From positions 1 through 5,657 of the forward strand of contig CABSAB010000109.1 of NCBI GenBank assembly GCA_902475515.1: a stretch of 5,657 bases of DNA, in the 5' to 3' direction. Each line of letters starts with the position of its first letter. The stretch's first letter is position 1. This document shows positions 1-4,844 of this stretch, one piece after another. The notes beneath the pieces are model-generated. The model was given only the letters and a program-made list of their open reading frames with translations, made no database searches and was not told where the DNA came from. The stretch comes from an uncultured Eubacteriales bacterium (GTDB taxonomy: Bacteria; Bacillota; Clostridia; Oscillospirales; Oscillospiraceae). The position numbers were made by a program, and so were the translations under genes.

Positions 1-413
1 GCCCCGGACAGGGCGGCGGGCTTACGGTCGAGCAGGTGCTCGATCTCCAGGATCTGCGCAGCCTCTTCCACACGGCGCTTGATCTCATCCTTGGGCGTCT
101 TGCGGAGCTTGAGGCCGAAGGACATGTTCTCAAACACGGTCATGTGCGGATACAGGGCGTAGTTCTGGAACACCATGGCGATGTCTCTCTCCTTGGGAGG
201 CACATCGTTGCAGAGCTTGCCATCGATGTACAGCTCGCCTTCGGAGATCTCCTCCAGACCCGCGATCATACGCAGGGTGGTGGACTTACCGCAGCCGGAA
301 GGACCGACCAGGATGATGAACTCCTTATCTTCGATCTCAAGGTTGAAATCGGTAACGGCAATAACGCCGCCTGCATATTTCTTATAAATATGCTTCATTG
401 TAACGCTGGACAT
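1..413 (-). CDS. ugpC: ABC transporter ATP-binding protein, MsmK/UgpC/MalK type, N-terminal part (cut by window edge)
   Basis: Cytoplasmic ATPase subunit of a carbohydrate-type (CUT1) ABC importer; it would dimerise under two permeases and drive sugar or glycerol-phosphate uptake. The first 137 residues are visible. They show Walker A GPSGCGKST (37-45), the Q-loop VFQNYALYPHMTV with Gln83, and the start of the signature motif, LSG (135-137), at the edge. Walker B, the H-loop and the C-terminal TOBE regulatory domain lie outside. The ATG at 411-413 has a G-rich ribosome site (GGGGG, 420-424) about 6 nt upstream and matches the family N-terminus (MSSVTMKHIYKKY). A promoter and an inverted repeat sit just upstream. 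The symbol is the usual family name and does not fix the substrate: these ATPases often stand alone and serve several sugar importers. The partial codon after LSG begins GC, so the fourth signature residue would be Ala rather than the usual Gly. Confidence 0.93.
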   Translation of the reverse strand, partial: MSSVTMKHIYKKYAGGVIAVTDFNLEIEDKEFIILVGPSGCGKSTTLRMIAGLEEISEGELYIDGKLCNDVPPKERDIAMVFQNYALYPHMTVFENMSFGLKLRKTPKDEIKRRVEEAAQILEIEHLLDRKPAALSG

Positions 414-450
414 AAAATACCCCCATTTATTGCTTGTTTAAGATGGCATT

Positions 451-479
451 ATTCTAACACACCAAAATCCATCTGTATA
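451..479 (-). promoter_or_regulatory. Sigma-A promoter of the ABC ATPase gene
   Basis: On the minus strand a TATACA -35 box (479-474) is followed, after 17 bp, by a TAGAAT -10 box (456-451) preceded by TGT, an extended -10 element. Transcription would start near 444, giving a leader of about 30 nt before the ATG at 413. The -35 matches consensus at 4 of 6 positions and the -10 at 5 of 6. It is the only good promoter-like pair seen in the 221-bp gap. Confidence 0.6.
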
Positions 480-485
480 GTATCC

Positions 486-521
486 GAATCACCAAAGGTT
501 TCAAAAATCCTTTGGTGATTC
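486..521. promoter_or_regulatory. 13-bp perfect inverted repeat, probable operator upstream of the ABC ATPase promoter
   Basis: GAATCACCAAAGG (486-498) and its exact reverse complement CCTTTGGTGATTC (509-521) flank a 10-nt AT-rich centre. Neither strand has a T-run after the second arm, so it does not look like an intrinsic terminator. Its centre (503.5) lies about 60 bp upstream of the inferred start at 444, a position typical for activator binding. A third copy of the core, CACCAAA, lies at 460-466, inside the -35/-10 spacer and exactly 30 bp from the same heptamer at 490-496. I infer a binding site for a sugar-responsive regulator, but cannot name the family. Confidence 0.6.
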
Positions 522-634
522 TGACCATGGTGCGCAAAAAAAGTCGATTTTCGGGACGATTTTACAGCAATTTGACAATAGATTCCCGGGACTGGCGGAC
601 ATTTCCGTTTCCATCACAAGCTCACGCAGGCCGT

Positions 635-2041
635 TCAGGCCTCCAGATACCGCTGGAGCATGGTGGCCACCTGGGCGCGGCTGGCATAGCCCTGAGGTGC
701 CACAGTGTATGCGTCCATTCCTTTGATGATCCCCTGCTCCACCGCCCAGGACAGGGGCACCCGGGCATAGCCGTTTGCCTGGACGCCATCCGTGAATTTA
801 CGGAGATTCTCCGGCAGCTCCGCCGTCTCCGGCACCTGTGCCGAGACCCGCTGCCGGTATAGGATGGCAGCCATCTGCTCCCGGGTGATGTTCCCCTCCG
901 GATCAAAGTGGCTCTCATCCTTTCCGGTGACCATTCCCTGATGATAGCACCAGCACACGGCGTCTTGATAGTATTTTCCTTCCGCCACATCTTCAAAGGG
1001 CTGCTCCAGTCCCTCCACCGTAGGCTCTCCCGCCGCCCGGTAGAGCACCGTCACCAGCATTCCCCGGGTCATTTGTCCGTCAGGGCCAAACAGGTCTGTT
1101 TCCATACCGTTCATGAGTTTCTTGTCCACAGCATACTGCACCGTGTCCGCAAACCACTGCTGCCGCTTTACATCCCGGAAGCCAGCCACCAGCACCCGCT
1201 CCCGGACCTGGGTCTCCAGCCACCCCGCGATCACCGGAGCAAACTTAGCCTGCCCCGCCGCATTCAAATGCCAGGGATCGTCTTCCCTCAGAAAATACTG
1301 CTTCCGAAAAGCCGGATCATTGGCATAGATTCCACTGATCTGCGGGTCCACCGCCGCAAAACAGGCGATATTTCGCAGTCTGCACAGCTCGATCATGGCC
1401 TCATAATATTCCAATTCCGCTGCGTCCCCGGGGGACTCCCGCTCCATCGGGATCCAGGAGGTCATAAACAGCAGCACGGCATTGGGATACTTCTCCTGAA
1501 TGCGGTCTATGACCACATTCACCGCTCCCTTGAAGGTCTTGGGGTCCCGGCTCTCCAGGCTGTCGCCCATCGGCGCGGCACAGTGCCAATCATTGCCGCC
1601 GCCCTCCACAAAGACGATATCAAAGTTCCCCTCCGGCAGCGTCCGCTCCACATAGGGTTCATAGCAGCCGTCGGTCTTATATTCCTTCTTGTCCGCAGTT
1701 ACAAAGGTAGAGCCGCTGATGGAGCAGACCGTCACCTCCATGCCGTAGCTGCTTTGCAGCAGAGACGGCCAAGACTGCCTCACATCGGAAAGGCCATACC
1801 CGGTCGTCAGGCTGTCGCCCACAAAGAGGATGGACTTCCCCTCCAGGACCGTGCCCGCATTCTCCCCCGCCAGGGGCAGCGACGCCGCCTGGGCCGTCAT
1901 CCCATCCACGGGATACTGCTCCATATATGCGACCGGAGCAGACCGGTCCGCCGCAGCCTGCCCGGCATAAGCGGGCATCATCAGCAAACTCAGTGCCGCA
2001 AACACAGTCAAGCCCCGAATCACGTTCTTTTTACGCATCAC
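635..2041 (-). CDS. Secreted SGNH/GDSL-type hydrolase with three C-terminal SLH domains
   Basis: Predicted extracellular esterase or deacetylase held on the cell wall. Residues 1-26 form a signal peptide (basic MRKK, hydrophobic core, AYA cleavage before Gly27). The SGNH catalytic domain spans about 68-276: block I FVGDSLTTG with nucleophile Ser77, an oxyanion-type Gly110 (SGS), block III GGGND with Asn150, and block V DPWHLN with Asp255 and His258. Three SLH repeats follow (about 288-340, 349-399 and 416-468) and run to the C-terminus; such repeats bind pyruvylated secondary wall polymer in Firmicutes. Each keeps a T/S-R version of the TRAE motif. A GTG at 2041 and an ATG one codon later (2038) are both compatible with AGGAG at 2048-2052; residue numbers count from the GTG. 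The ribosome site lies in the last codons of the upstream rsuA-like gene, so the pair is probably translationally coupled. The substrate (acetylated glycan, peptidoglycan or lipid) cannot be inferred. Confidence 0.9.
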   Translation of the reverse strand: MMRKKNVIRGLTVFAALSLLMMPAYAGQAAADRSAPVAYMEQYPVDGMTAQAASLPLAGENAGTVLEGKSILFVGDSLTTGYGLSDVRQSWPSLLQSSYGMEVTVCSISGSTFVTADKKEYKTDGCYEPYVERTLPEGNFDIVFVEGGGNDWHCAAPMGDSLESRDPKTFKGAVNVVIDRIQEKYPNAVLLFMTSWIPMERESPGDAAELEYYEAMIELCRLRNIACFAAVDPQISGIYANDPAFRKQYFLREDDPWHLNAAGQAKFAPVIAGWLETQVRERVLVAGFRDVKRQQWFADTVQYAVDKKLMNGMETDLFGPDGQMTRGMLVTVLYRAAGEPTVEGLEQPFEDVAEGKYYQDAVCWCYHQGMVTGKDESHFDPEGNITREQMAAILYRQRVSAQVPETAELPENLRKFTDGVQANGYARVPLSWAVEQGIIKGMDAYTVAPQGYASRAQVATMLQRYLEA

Positions 2042-2044
2042 ACG

Positions 2045-2692
2045 TCACTCCTGCTTATTTTCCAACAGCTGTACCTCCTCGGGCTTCAGCAGCCGCCATG
2101 TTCCAATTGCGAGTTCGCCCAATGTGAGGCTGCCCTCCCGCTCCCGGCGCAAATAGGTCACGGGCTTTCCCCGCGAGGCCAGCATCCGCCGCACCTGGTG
2201 ATATTTTCCCTCCCGGACGATCACACGGCATCCGGTTCCCCGGGGGATCAGCTCCGCCGGGAGGCACACAGTTCCATCCCGCAGGGTGATTCCCGCCCGA
2301 AATTCCTCCACATCCGCCGCATCCACCGGGGCCTCTGTTTCGGCAAAGTATTCCTTCTCCACCTGATGCTTGGGCGATGTAAGCGCGTGGGAAAGGGCCC
2401 CGTCGTTGGTAAACAGCAGCAGGCCCTCGGTGTCCTTATCCAGCCGTCCCACAGGCTTGAGACCCATCCGGCGGTATTCATAGCCCACAGGCTTGTGGAG
2501 CATCAGCACCAGCGTGCCCGGAAGCCGAACCGGCACGCCGTCCAGGGTGATGGCCTGGCTGTTTTCATCCACCTTTTCCTCGGGGCTTTTCGCCGTGATC
2601 CCGTCCACCTGGACCCGGCCTGCCCGGATGATGGTCCGCAGCTCCCTGCGGGATGCCACCTTCGCTTCGGAAAGAAATTTGTCCAGCCTCAT
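2045..2692 (-). CDS. rsuA: RsuA-family 16S rRNA pseudouridine synthase (short-loop form)
   Basis: Converts a specific rRNA uridine to pseudouridine; in E. coli RsuA the target is U516 of 16S rRNA. The product is 215 residues. It starts with an S4 RNA-binding domain (MRLDKFLSEAKVASRRELR; about 1-55, with GRVQVDG at 25-31). The catalytic domain has HKPVG at 66-70, the GRLDKDTEGLL motif with catalytic Asp85, the block TSPKH..EKEYF, and the C-terminal EGKYHQVRRM motif. The ATG at 2692 is chosen because GGAGGTGG (2700-2707) precedes it and the family begins MRLDKF; an in-frame ATG at 2737 would add 15 atypical residues. Only 11 residues separate KPxG from GRLD, against about 28 in E. coli RsuA as I recall it, so the usual loop is missing. 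The first gene of a two-gene unit, it is divergent from the DUF4830 gene. Confidence 0.87.
   Translation of the reverse strand: MRLDKFLSEAKVASRRELRTIIRAGRVQVDGITAKSPEEKVDENSQAITLDGVPVRLPGTLVLMLHKPVGYEYRRMGLKPVGRLDKDTEGLLLFTNDGALSHALTSPKHQVEKEYFAETEAPVDAADVEEFRAGITLRDGTVCLPAELIPRGTGCRVIVREGKYHQVRRMLASRGKPVTYLRREREGSLTLGELAIGTWRLLKPEEVQLLENKQE
2048..2052 (-). promoter_or_regulatory. Ribosome binding site of the SGNH-SLH gene, inside the end of rsuA
   Basis: AGGAG spans the last two sense codons (CAG GAG) of the pseudouridine synthase gene, whose TGA is at 2047-2045. It lies 6 nt before the GTG at 2041 and 9 nt before the ATG at 2038. The arrangement implies translational coupling and does not settle which of the two start codons is used. 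Confidence 0.7.
2448..2495. repeat. 12-bp direct repeat flanking the shortened loop of rsuA
   Basis: CCCACAGGCTTG occurs at 2448-2459 and again at 2484-2495, 36 bp (12 codons) apart and in the same reading frame of the minus-strand gene. The copies encode the two KPVG segments on either side of YEYRRMGL. The placement at the point where the protein lacks family residues could mean that slippage or recombination shaped it, though both copies also fall on naturally similar conserved motifs. Confidence 0.75.
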
Positions 2693-2699
2693 AAAAAAT

Positions 2700-2707
2700 C
2701 CACCTCC
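2700..2707 (-). promoter_or_regulatory. Ribosome binding site fixing the rsuA start at 2692
   Basis: GGAGGTGG on the minus strand ends 7 nt before the ATG at 2692-2690. No comparable site precedes the in-frame ATG at 2737, so the shorter reading is preferred. Confidence 0.8.
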
Positions 2708-2783
2708 GCCCGGTTCTAGGCTGTCCACCTGCTCCATAGACTTGACCAGGAAACAACTTCAATCAAGATCAGGAGGAATTCCC

Positions 2784-3251
2784 ATGGTCATTTTCACCGC
2801 AAAACTATCCAAAGGCAAGCTCATCGGCATCGTAGCGGCCGCTGCGGCGCTGCTGCTGCTCATCATTTTCCTGGCAAACCGTCCCGGCAGCGAGGCCATC
2901 GCCGAAACCGCCGGGAAGAAGCTGGAGACACCCGAATCCCGGGTGGAGCTCCTCACGTCTCTGGGCTATACGGTCTCCCCGGAGCCCATCCGCACCCAGG
3001 AGGTCCAGATTCCCAAAGAATTTTCCGACGTCTATGAGCAGTATAACGCCGTGCAGAAGTCCCAGGGCTACGACCTCACCAAATACCAGGGCAAGAACGT
3101 CATGCAGTACGTCTACCTGGTGGAAAACTACCCCGATGGCGGCAGCGATCCCGTCTATGCCACGCTGCTGCTCTATAAGAACAAGCTCATCGGCGGTGAC
3201 CTTTCCCGCAGCGGCAAGGACGGCTTCCTCCGTCCCCTGTCCGGCACCTGA
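2784..3251 (+). CDS. DUF4830 domain protein, membrane-anchored
   Basis: Small protein of unknown function, 155 residues. Residues 1-12 are short and basic (TAKLSKGK), 13-31 form a single membrane segment (LIGIVAAAAALLLLIIFLA), and the rest is soluble, most likely outside the membrane. The soluble part (about 50-150) matches my memory of DUF4830, a family common in Clostridia: SLGYTVSPEPIRTQEVQIPKEF, then VYEQYNAVQKSQGYDLTKYQGK, then an NYP and LLLYKNKLIGGD core. The start is set by AGGAGG (2771-2776), 7 nt before the ATG; a longer in-frame reading back to 2493 runs antisense to rsuA and is rejected. It is transcribed away from rsuA, but I found no convincing promoter in the 91-bp gap between them. 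A GC-rich hairpin follows the stop. It could instead be read as a lipoprotein-like anchor, but there is no lipobox cysteine. Confidence 0.85.
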   Translation: MVIFTAKLSKGKLIGIVAAAAALLLLIIFLANRPGSEAIAETAGKKLETPESRVELLTSLGYTVSPEPIRTQEVQIPKEFSDVYEQYNAVQKSQGYDLTKYQGKNVMQYVYLVENYPDGGSDPVYATLLLYKNKLIGGDLSRSGKDGFLRPLSGT

Positions 3252-3262
3252 TATGCCCACAT

Positions 3263-3295
3263 CCCGGCGGCGGTTTGCAAGGAACTGCCGCCGGG
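3263..3295 (+). terminator. Strong GC-rich hairpin after the DUF4830 gene, lacking a U-tract
   Basis: Arms 3263-3275 and 3283-3295 form a 13-bp stem (one G-U pair) with the 7-nt loop TGCAAGG, starting 11 nt after the stop codon. The RNA continues AAAAACAG rather than with a run of U, so it is not a textbook intrinsic terminator. It may stabilise the 3' end, or termination may be completed elsewhere. A T-run at 3322-3327 is too far from the hairpin to count. Confidence 0.45.
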
Positions 3296-3342
3296 AAAAA
3301 CAGTCCTTTCCATCATAGCATATTTTTTGTAAAATAAAAGGG

Positions 3343-3371
3343 TTGACACGAAAAAAATCCTGCGCTATACT
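3343..3371 (+). promoter_or_regulatory. Near-consensus sigma-A promoter of the FMN riboswitch-ribU unit
   Basis: A perfect TTGACA -35 box (3343-3348), a 17-bp spacer containing an A-tract, and a TATACT -10 box (3366-3371) place transcription start near A3378. That is about 20 nt before the FMN aptamer. The strength of the promoter fits control exerted by the leader RNA rather than at initiation. Confidence 0.9.
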
Positions 3372-3396
3372 AATGCCAACAGAATATCTGATGAAC

Positions 3397-3560
3397 CATG
3401 TTTTCAGGGCAGGGTGCGTGGAATGATTCCACAATTCCCGACCGGCGGTGATTGCTTGATGCACAGTCCGCGCGCGCCGAAAGGCGCTGAACCGGTGAGA
3501 TTCCGGTACCGACAGTAACTGGCCATATTGTGGCCTCAAGTCTGGATGAAAGAAGATGTG
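3397..3560 (+). promoter_or_regulatory. FMN riboswitch (RFN element) aptamer
   Basis: RNA sensor for flavin mononucleotide that shuts off the downstream riboflavin transporter when FMN is plentiful. Conserved blocks are all present: AGGGCAGGGTG (3406-3416), ATTCCCGACCGGCGGT (3434-3449), AGTCCGCG (3465-3472), CCGGTGAGATTCCGG (3492-3506), CCGACAGTA (3509-3517) and AGTCTGGATG (3539-3548). P1 pairs 3397-3405 with 3552-3560. P2 is GGG/CCC (3412-3414/3437-3439), P3 is GCGG/CCGC (3445-3448/3468-3471), P4 is GCGCC-GAAA-GGCGC (3474-3487), P5 is ACCGG/CCGGT (3491-3495/3503-3507) and P6 is GAC/GTC (3511-3513/3540-3542). Loop L2 carries an extra 6-bp hairpin (3418-3432) and L6 an extra 5-bp hairpin (3521-3535). 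L3 is also long, which is common in this class. Confidence 0.96.
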
Positions 3561-3636
3561 TCTCACACCTCCCAAGAATTTTTTGTGACACCTGACTGCA
3601 CGGCTGCGTTCAGGTGTTCTTAAAATTTAAGGAGGT
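3561..3636 (+). promoter_or_regulatory. Expression platform of the FMN riboswitch, able to mask the ribU ribosome site
   Basis: ACCTCC (3567-3572) is complementary to GGAGGT (3631-3636), the ribU ribosome site, and AATTTT (3577-3582) to AAAATT (3622-3627). Both would enclose a hairpin with arms ACACCTGA (3588-3595) and TCAGGTGT (3610-3617), which has an additional inner stem. The hexamer ACACCT occurs twice (3565-3570 and 3588... shifted copy at 3588-3593), so AGGTGT (3612-3617) can pair with either copy and free or hide the ribosome site. The hairpin is followed only by TTCTT, a weak U-tract. I infer translational control, with weak termination as the alternative. Confidence 0.55.
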
Positions 3637-3643
3637 TTTTTCT

Positions 3644-4318
3644 ATGACCAACTCTGTATCAAGCTCCCGCTCCATCAGCACCCAGAAGATCGTGGTGGCC
3701 GCCATGCTCTGCGCTATTTCCTTTGTGGCGACCCTCATCGGCCAGCTGGTTCCCCCGGTGGCCGGTTTCCTCAGCTATGACCCCAAGGACGCCGTGGTTG
3801 CCATCGCCGGCTTTATCTACGGCCCGGTGGTCGCCGTGATGATCACCGTGGTGGAATCCCTGGTGGAAATGCTCACCATGTCCTCCACCGGGATCTACGG
3901 CTTCATTATGAACGTCCTGTCCACCTGCGCCTTTGTGCTCCCCGCCTCTTTGCTGTATAAGAAGGTACACAATATGAAGGGCGCTGTTGCGGGCCTGCTT
4001 CTGGGCATGGCGGCCATGACCGGCTGTATGCTGCTGTGGAATTACATCATTACCCCCTTCTATATGGGTATGCCCCGGAGTGCTGTGGCGGAGATGCTCG
4101 TTCCGGTTTTCCTGCCCTTTAACCTCATCAAGAGCGGCATCAACACCGGCCTGACCCTGGTGCTCTACAAGCCCCTGGTCACCGCCCTGCGGAAGGCAAA
4201 TCTCCTTCCCAAGGACGAGACCCACAAGGCAAGCTTTCATCTGGGCTTTGCCATTTTCTCCGTGATCATGCTTTTGGGCTTTGTGCTGCTGTTCCTGGTG
4301 TTCACCGGGGTACTGTGA
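3644..4318 (+). CDS. ribU: RibU, riboflavin-binding S component of an ECF transporter
   Basis: Integral membrane substrate-binding subunit (224 residues) that captures riboflavin and works with a shared ECF module (EcfT plus two ATPases) encoded elsewhere. Hydrophobic segments lie at about 16-36, 50-78 (two helices), 85-105, 110-133, 160-180 and 202-224. The LSYDPKD motif at 43-49 is typical of RibU, and the Ala-rich first helix (AAMLCAIS) fits contact with EcfT. The last helix follows a polar stretch (LLPKDETHKASFH) and lies beyond the six-helix core. AAGGAGG (3629-3635) sits 8 nt before the ATG; a longer reading from 3614 would start in the leader hairpin and is rejected. The FMN riboswitch upstream independently supports the substrate. 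Expressed alone from its own promoter and ended by the terminator at 4333-4372. Confidence 0.94.
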   Translation: MTNSVSSSRSISTQKIVVAAMLCAISFVATLIGQLVPPVAGFLSYDPKDAVVAIAGFIYGPVVAVMITVVESLVEMLTMSSTGIYGFIMNVLSTCAFVLPASLLYKKVHNMKGAVAGLLLGMAAMTGCMLLWNYIITPFYMGMPRSAVAEMLVPVFLPFNLIKSGINTGLTLVLYKPLVTALRKANLLPKDETHKASFHLGFAIFSVIMLLGFVLLFLVFTGVL

Positions 4319-4332
4319 TTTTTCACACATAG

Positions 4333-4372
4333 AAACGGCGCTGCTGCGAAGTTCGCAGCAGCGCCGTTTTTT
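4333..4372 (+). terminator. Intrinsic terminator after ribU, also serving the convergent gene
   Basis: ACGGCGCTGCTGCGAA (4335-4350) and its exact complement (4352-4367) form a very stable stem, extended by AAA/TTT pairs, followed on the plus strand by six T (4367-4372). In reverse the stem is followed by TTTCT, so it probably also ends the VOC gene. The T-run overlaps the TAA of that gene (4373-4371). Confidence 0.93.
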
Positions 4373-4832
4373 ACTCTGCTAAATAGGCCCGGACGTATGA
4401 CTCGGCGATTCCCATGGCCGCGGCAATCTCCGCCACATCCATACCGGAATCCTGGAATCGCTTGGTGACCGCCGCCATATTCTCCCCCACCTCGATGATG
4501 TGGCCGTCGGGATCATAGAACCGGATGCACCTCTGCCCCCAGGGCTGGGTTTCCAGCGGATGCACATAATCTATCTCCAGCTTTTCCAGCTTTTTGAGAA
4601 AGCCGTCCATATCGTCCTCCTCAAAATACAGCTCTCCGTCCCGGCCCCCAAAGCGCACATCCTCTGTGCCCAGAAACTGCTTCCAGCCCGTAAGCTCCTG
4701 CAAAGCCACGCCGCACTCCAGCGTCACATTACCGCCGTAATCCAGCAGCACCTCCTGGCCCAGTACCTCCTTGTAAAATTTCAGACTCCGGGCCATATCC
4801 GCCACCGCGATCAATGTACTTTGATATTTCAT
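4371..4832 (-). CDS. VOC-superfamily (glyoxalase/bleomycin-resistance-like) protein with C-terminal HTH-like tail
   Basis: Cytoplasmic protein of 153 residues, probably a dimer of paired beta-alpha-beta-beta-beta units. The first unit begins STLIAVADMARSLKFYKEVLG (5-25) and the second carries GELYFEEDDMDGFLKKL (66-82), then PWGQRCIRFYDPDGHIIEVGE (97-117) with Glu114 at the usual last metal-ligand position. The first ligand position, often His, is Ser or Thr here, so metal binding or classic glyoxalase I activity is doubtful. Residues about 118-153 form a helical tail (VTKRFQDSGMDVAEIAAAMGIAESYV) resembling a helix-turn-helix; I recall similar tails in Firmicute relatives. The ATG at 4832 is preferred over 4838, because GAGGAG (4839-4844) directly abuts the earlier ATG but lies 6 nt before this one. 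It starts 10 nt after the unknown gene and is the last gene of the cluster. Confidence 0.85.
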   Translation of the reverse strand: MKYQSTLIAVADMARSLKFYKEVLGQEVLLDYGGNVTLECGVALQELTGWKQFLGTEDVRFGGRDGELYFEEDDMDGFLKKLEKLEIDYVHPLETQPWGQRCIRFYDPDGHIIEVGENMAAVTKRFQDSGMDVAEIAAAMGIAESYVRAYLAE

Positions 4833-4838
4833 CGCCAT

Positions 4839-4844
4839 CTCCTC
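4839..4844 (-). promoter_or_regulatory. Ribosome binding site deciding the VOC gene start
   Basis: GAGGAG overlaps the TGA (4845-4843) of the upstream gene and ends 6 nt before the ATG at 4832. The ATG at 4838 immediately follows it, too close for initiation. The overlap with the stop codon indicates coupled translation. Confidence 0.75.

Noticed and set aside
36..518. 160-codon plus-strand frame across the ABC gene and its promoter
   Set aside because: Antisense to clear Walker A and Q-loop coding; the product has no family features.
486..521. Inverted repeat as an intrinsic terminator of the SGNH-SLH gene
   Set aside because: No T-run follows the stem on the minus strand (CGGATACT) and it lies more than 110 bp after the stop; an operator fits better.
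536..560. T-run on the minus strand (536-542) as the terminator of the SGNH-SLH gene
   Set aside because: The sequence before the T-run can form only about 3 bp of stem, so no stable hairpin supports it.
908..2719. 603-codon open frame on the plus strand
   Set aside because: It lies antisense to both the SGNH-SLH gene and rsuA, is rich in His, Pro, Arg and Gln without any domain, and has no ribosome site; it is a shadow of GC-rich coding DNA.
2693..2737. Upstream ATG at 2737 as the rsuA start
   Set aside because: It adds MEQVDSLEPGGGGFF, which is not family-like and is the translation of the ribosome site region itself.
2733..2762. TTGAAG-18-TATGGA on the minus strand as the rsuA promoter
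   Set aside because: Both boxes are weak (4/6 and 3/6) with suboptimal spacing; not distinguishable from chance.
2742..2769. TTGACC/CAAGAT as a promoter for the DUF4830 gene
   Set aside because: The -10 matches poorly, and transcription would start within the ribosome site, leaving almost no leader.
3659..4330. 223-codon minus-strand frame opposite ribU
   Set aside because: Its product is dominated by Gly, His and Gln, with no recognisable motif, and it is antisense to a well-supported membrane protein.
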